Position numbers and translations under genes: made by a program. From NCBI GenBank assembly GCA_030674155.1, contig CM060316.1, forward strand, positions 83,023,297 through 83,033,296: a stretch of DNA of 10,000 bases, written 5' to 3'. The notes below the pieces were generated by a model. The model was given only the letters and a program-made list of their open reading frames with translations. It did not search any database and had not been told where the DNA came from. Every line of letters starts with the position of its first letter. The first letter of the stretch is position 1. Below are positions 6,811 through 10,000 of the stretch, piece after piece. This stretch comes from Stramonita haemastoma. Taxonomy: Eukaryota; Mollusca; Gastropoda; Neogastropoda; Muricidae.

Positions 6811-7050
6811 CCTATTTATTATTTATTAATTTTTTATTTATTTATTTTATTCTTTTATATCGATGATAATGGGATAAGCACTCTTGTGCTTTTTTACATC
6901 CAGTCCCCGTGTGTATGCAGTTTTGTAAATGTCATCTGTTCCCACCGGCACACGATGGCCTACTCTTACGAAAAGCGGAACAGGATTTAACGTGTGCGCA
7001 AGATGTTCTGCGAGCGTTCGCACACTGGGCCTCGGTTTATAGTCTCGTCT
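6811..7050 (-). mobile_element. tRNA-derived SINE, copy 4 (minus strand, 5'-truncated)
   Basis: Read on the minus strand from 7050, the blocks GACGAGACTATAAACCGAGG, GTGTGCGAACGCTCGCAGAA, CATCTTGCGCACACGTTAAA, GTTCCGCTTTTCGTAAGAGT, AGGCCATCGTGTGCCGG, ACAAAACTGCATACACACGG and GCACAAGAGTGCTTATCCCA match copies 1 and 3 in order. The tail is (TAAA)n-like, seen on the plus strand as TTTATT repeats at about 6811-6856. The tRNA head is absent. Its truncation point is within a few bases of that of copy 3. The terminal hairpin AAGCAC-loop-GTGCTT (6876-6891) is perfect in this copy. Confidence 0.88.
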
Positions 7051-7347
7051 GTCTCACTTCTTGCGTGCAGAGTATCAAACACGCGCATTAATTACAAATC
7101 CCTCAGTTCATGACAATGATGGGTGGGCAGTGTGACATGCATCAGATGCATTGTTTTTCAATGGATTGGGGCTAAGCAGTGGGTCAAGTAGACTTCTGGC
7201 AATTGTACAGTAGTATGATTATGACAATTTTGCATGCGGTAATCCCCTTTTCAGAAAACTGAAACTGAACTTCACTTGAGCTGATACTTTTTATATAGTT
7301 TTCAGCAGTTTGAGACTATCATTATATCCCATAACAGATGCGTTCAA
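7051..7347. other. Unique spacer with short inverted repeats
   Basis: About 300 bases of ordinary sequence. Two small perfect inverted repeats are seen: ATGCATC-A-GATGCAT (7137-7151) and TTTCAG-AAAA-CTGAAA (7249-7264). Neither is long enough to claim a function. No gene is recognised. Confidence 0.5.
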
Positions 7348-7378
<31 letters not shown>

Positions 7379-7436
7379 CGTGCGCACGCGTGTGTGTGGT
7401 CTGTGTGTCTGTGTCTGTGTGTATGTGCACGCGCGT
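7348..7436. repeat. (TG)n/(CG) alternating array
   Basis: TG repeats are mixed with GCGCGCG, GCGTGCGCACGCG and TCTGTGTC motifs. The alternating pyrimidine-purine core lies at about 7348-7398. Confidence 0.93.
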
Positions 7437-8040
7437 GAAGTTTGCTTTGTCTGTAACTGATTCTTTCCGCTGAATATTCATGCCTCAAATCCAAGTGGCA
7501 GCAAAAAGAACACACAACATGCAGTACAGTAGTTTTGGCACTTGTCAAAGACATCTGCCGCTATATGCAAAGATCTCTATAGTTGTTACTTATCCTATTC
7601 TACACCACATTTCTAGTCATCGTCTTGTGCCGACATTCTCCCCCACCCCCAACCCCCCAGAAACGAGAAACGATGGTGTCCTGTGTCTCCTCCTCTACAG
7701 CAACTACCCCCCCCCCCCCGCACCACCACCACCACCCACCATGTTCTTCTTGTCTAGTGGTCTCGCTCGCAGATTTTATTCCGGATCACTTGCCTGAAGA
7801 GCGTCTGCTGACCGGCCAAACCTGGGAATCTGTAAGCAGATCGATTGCAGACGGCGGCCCAATATTGTCCAGTGTACATCACCGCTAGCCACCCAGGCAT
7901 GCACCCGCCTGTTCTAGCTACCTGGTAATTCGCCGCAATTTCACAATAACTAACCCACACCCCCTCAACTCCTACCCCTCCCCCCTTTTACTTCATTTCA
8001 GTCAGATTTCTCCCTCTACTCCCGCCGTTTGTGTTCTTCT
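7437..8040. other. Mixed, increasingly C-rich spacer, no gene recognised
   Basis: The interval 7437-7630 is ordinary unique sequence. From 7639 C-rich runs appear, with a C run and CAC trinucleotides at 7708-7740. The interval 7741-7960 is unique again, and 7961-8040 is pyrimidine-rich. Short open frames exist on both strands but look like no known family and carry low-complexity Pro/His stretches. Confidence 0.5.
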
Positions 8041-8252
8041 GTCTACTCCCCCCCCCACTCCCCCCCCCCCCCCCCCCCCCCCCGCCACGGTAAACCTGTC
8101 TACATTTTCCTTAGAGCAGTGAAGAAAATGGATGTGATGTGGTGGTAGTGGCGTGGTCCTGTACAAAGTAGGTCATCATTTCACGCTAGGATTGCTCCTG
8201 GAGTTCTTGCAGAGAAGACGGGCCGGGGGGGGGGGGGGGGGGGGGAGGGGGG
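8041..8252. repeat. Poly-C and poly-G tracts in opposing orientation
   Basis: A C24 run at 8060-8083, preceded by C-rich sequence from 8048, and a G21 run at 8225-8245, followed by A and G6, face each other across about 140 bases of unique sequence. Homopolymers of this length are prone to sequencing and assembly length errors. Confidence 0.85.
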
Positions 8253-8545
8253 CTAACGCTAGACGCGTAATTAATCTTTTATTCTGCGCTAAGGGCCCTT
8301 TCCTCCTTTGTCCTCAACCCTGGTATGCCTGCTACTGGCCGGCTTGTTCCAGTCGTTTCCACACAGTCTTGTTTCTGTCTCTGTCGTTTCTCTGTGTAGG
8401 CAGGCTACTGGGGTCGATGTCACTCATTCCCGAAAGGCGCGTGTGTGGTGGTACTGGTGGATACAGAACGTCTTCTAACCAGGCAAAAGGCTCAGTCAGC
8501 GTGCTGGAGTCTCTCAGTTTGGGCTGGTTTTTTGTAGGTTAGGAT

Positions 8546-8547
<2 letters not shown>
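8253..8547. other. Unique sequence, no gene recognised
   Basis: About 295 bases of balanced composition. A pyrimidine tract ending in TGTGTAG at about 8368-8399, followed by GCAGGCTACTGG, resembles a 3' splice site, and a frame stays open to 8542. However, the peptide is unfamiliar and no matching donor or flanking exon can be seen. I do not call an exon. Confidence 0.4.
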
Positions 8548-8789
<242 letters not shown>

Positions 8790-8915
8790 ACATCATCATC
8801 ATCGTCATCGTCATCATCGTCGTCGCGGTCATAGTATCATCTCATCATCATCATCATCATCATCATCATATCATCTCATCATCATCATCATCATCATCAT
8901 CTCATCATCAATGAC
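8790..8915. repeat. (TCA)n trinucleotide array with TCG and TCTCA variants
   Basis: TCA repeats carry TCG variants in the first part (8790-8826) and ATCTCATC breaks at about 8838, 8870 and 8900. The break pattern suggests duplication of a TCATCTCATCATCA block. It resembles the array at 5262-5402 but lacks a SINE head upstream. Confidence 0.94.
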
Positions 8916-10000
8916 CATCATCTCCCAACATCAGTATATAGGCTCTGAAAATGACAGAGAAAATATATTGTGAACTTGTTTGCTCGTAAAGTTCATTTGG
9001 CCAGTGATAAGATAACAAAGAACATTGTGCCTTGCACAAGTGTTACAATTTTATTTTTATCATTTTGTCGTGATTGTCTTTTTTTCTGTCAATAGAACAT
9101 TTTTTTCTCTTCCTGTTATTTGACATCAACCTTTTAAATCTCCCTTTCTGATTCCTTCTGAGACTTATTTCCTTGTGAGTTCACCTACTCATATTCCTTT
9201 TAGCTAAATATCATTGAAACCAGTCCATAAAGAAAAATGGTCTTTATACGCTGAGTTCTGCAGATACTGCCTTTTTATCGCTACAAAAACTGGCCATAAA
9301 ACTGTATATCATTTCCATGTGGATGACTGGCTGTATGGTACAGGGTACAGAAAGCCCAAGCATTCAGAAAACCATCCCAGCCTAGTATCACTGATTGCGC
9401 CAGGCAACAACACAGCCAAGCCTGCTGTCATACCCAGGCAGTGATGCACATCGCAGGGTGAGCGGCCATGTAATTGGAAGCCACACCATAGCAAGTTTCC
9501 ATGTTGGAGAAGAAATAAAAATAAAAAAAACCACACAGAAAAGAAACAAGCCGAAAAAAGCCCGGCTAAACCACCATTACAGGGGCCATAAACACAGCAG
9601 CGTTACGCAGGAATGATGTTCCTTTACGACATCCGGGGCAGGCAGCAGCAGCGCGTGCAGGGAGCGATGGCGACAGGCCGGCTTTGTGAGGAGGGCGGAA
9701 TAGCCTCATTTGCTTGCTGAGGGCTTGGCCACAGTGTTGTGACTTCGGCGATAAATTTGTGGAATTAAAGTCATTTTGGGGCGATTTTCCTTGCGCCAAC
9801 ATGGACTTTTTGACACCAGGGGAAACAAATCTGTGCTTAATGGCGGTGTGTGACGTTATTTTCATCTGGGAGAACAAGCCAGGTTTGTGTGCAGCTAGGG
9901 TCCGTCCGTCTGTCTGTCTGTCAGCAGGGCTTGCCAAAAGCCCTTTTTTTCCACCGTGACCGAAGCTGCCAGCAGGAGGCCCGGGCAGGGGGTGTCACAA
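8916..10000. other. Longest mostly non-repetitive stretch, no gene recognised
   Basis: About 1.1 kb without a long microsatellite. The interval 8916-9200 is AT-rich. At 9214-9444 there is a plus-strand frame of 76 codons with ordinary amino-acid variety but no family I recognise. An A-rich patch sits at 9511-9560. The interval 9590-9960 is GC-richer, with motifs such as GGGGCCATAAA (9581-9591) and TGACGTTA (9851-9858), and a short (GTCC/GTCT)n run at about 9899-9921. A 123-codon minus-strand frame at 9566-9937 also has no recognisable domain. The stretch could hold an exon or a regulatory element, but the sequence alone does not show it. Confidence 0.4.

Noticed and set aside
8368..8542. Possible 3' splice site and exon
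   Set aside because: A pyrimidine tract plus TAG is common by chance. The downstream peptide is unfamiliar, and the frame runs straight into the TG microsatellite.
9566..9937. 123-codon minus-strand frame
   Set aside because: It has ordinary composition but no recognisable domain, signal or family. Frames of this length can occur by chance in GC-richer sequence. It is kept only as part of a finding, not as a gene.

Overview
The window looks like intergenic or intronic DNA from a eukaryotic nuclear genome. It is very rich in simple repeats, tRNA-derived SINE copies, a LINE fragment and a degenerate satellite, and it holds no convincing intact protein gene. A mollusc, perhaps a gastropod, is my best guess. 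It rests on the density of long (CA)n, (GA)n and (TCA)n arrays and on a SINE core (GGATGAGACTAT...CCGAGGTCCCGTGTG) that recalls gastropod SINEs from memory. I could not verify it. By hand tally, simple repeats cover a little over a quarter of the window, and the satellite adds about 6 percent.

Layout. 1-815: a (CA)n array with a (CG)10 core, SINE copy 1, then AT-rich GATA/TATC repeats. 815-1056: the 3' end of a LINE reverse-transcriptase ORF with a (TAAG)n tail, lying inside a (TA)n tract. 1150-1809: SINE copies 2 and 3 separated by (CA)n. 1796-2075: TATC/TA/TG repeats ending in (TA)40. 2076-3155: G-rich then C-rich sequence with quadruplex motifs, a CT-rich tract and low-complexity spacer. 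3155-4265: TG, polypurine, CA and A-rich arrays. 4578-5180: nine degenerate copies of a repeat of about 68 bp carrying AATAAA. 5197-5402: an isolated SINE tRNA head running into (TCG/TCA)n. 5803-6032: (CA)n. 6033-6506: a GC-richer unique patch. 6507-6664: (GA)n. 6811-7050: SINE copy 4 on the minus strand. 7348-7436: a TG/CG array. 8041-8252: a poly-C tract and a poly-G tract facing each other. 8548-8915: TG-GA and TCA arrays. 8916-10000: the longest stretch nearly free of microsatellites.

The most informative content is the SINE family. Its four body copies let conserved features be compared inside one window, including three short hairpins. The AATAAA-bearing satellite is next. All other long open frames are translated microsatellites (Thr-His, Cys-Val, Arg-Glu, Tyr-Ile, poly-His) and are not called as genes. 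Nothing here forms an operon or pathway.
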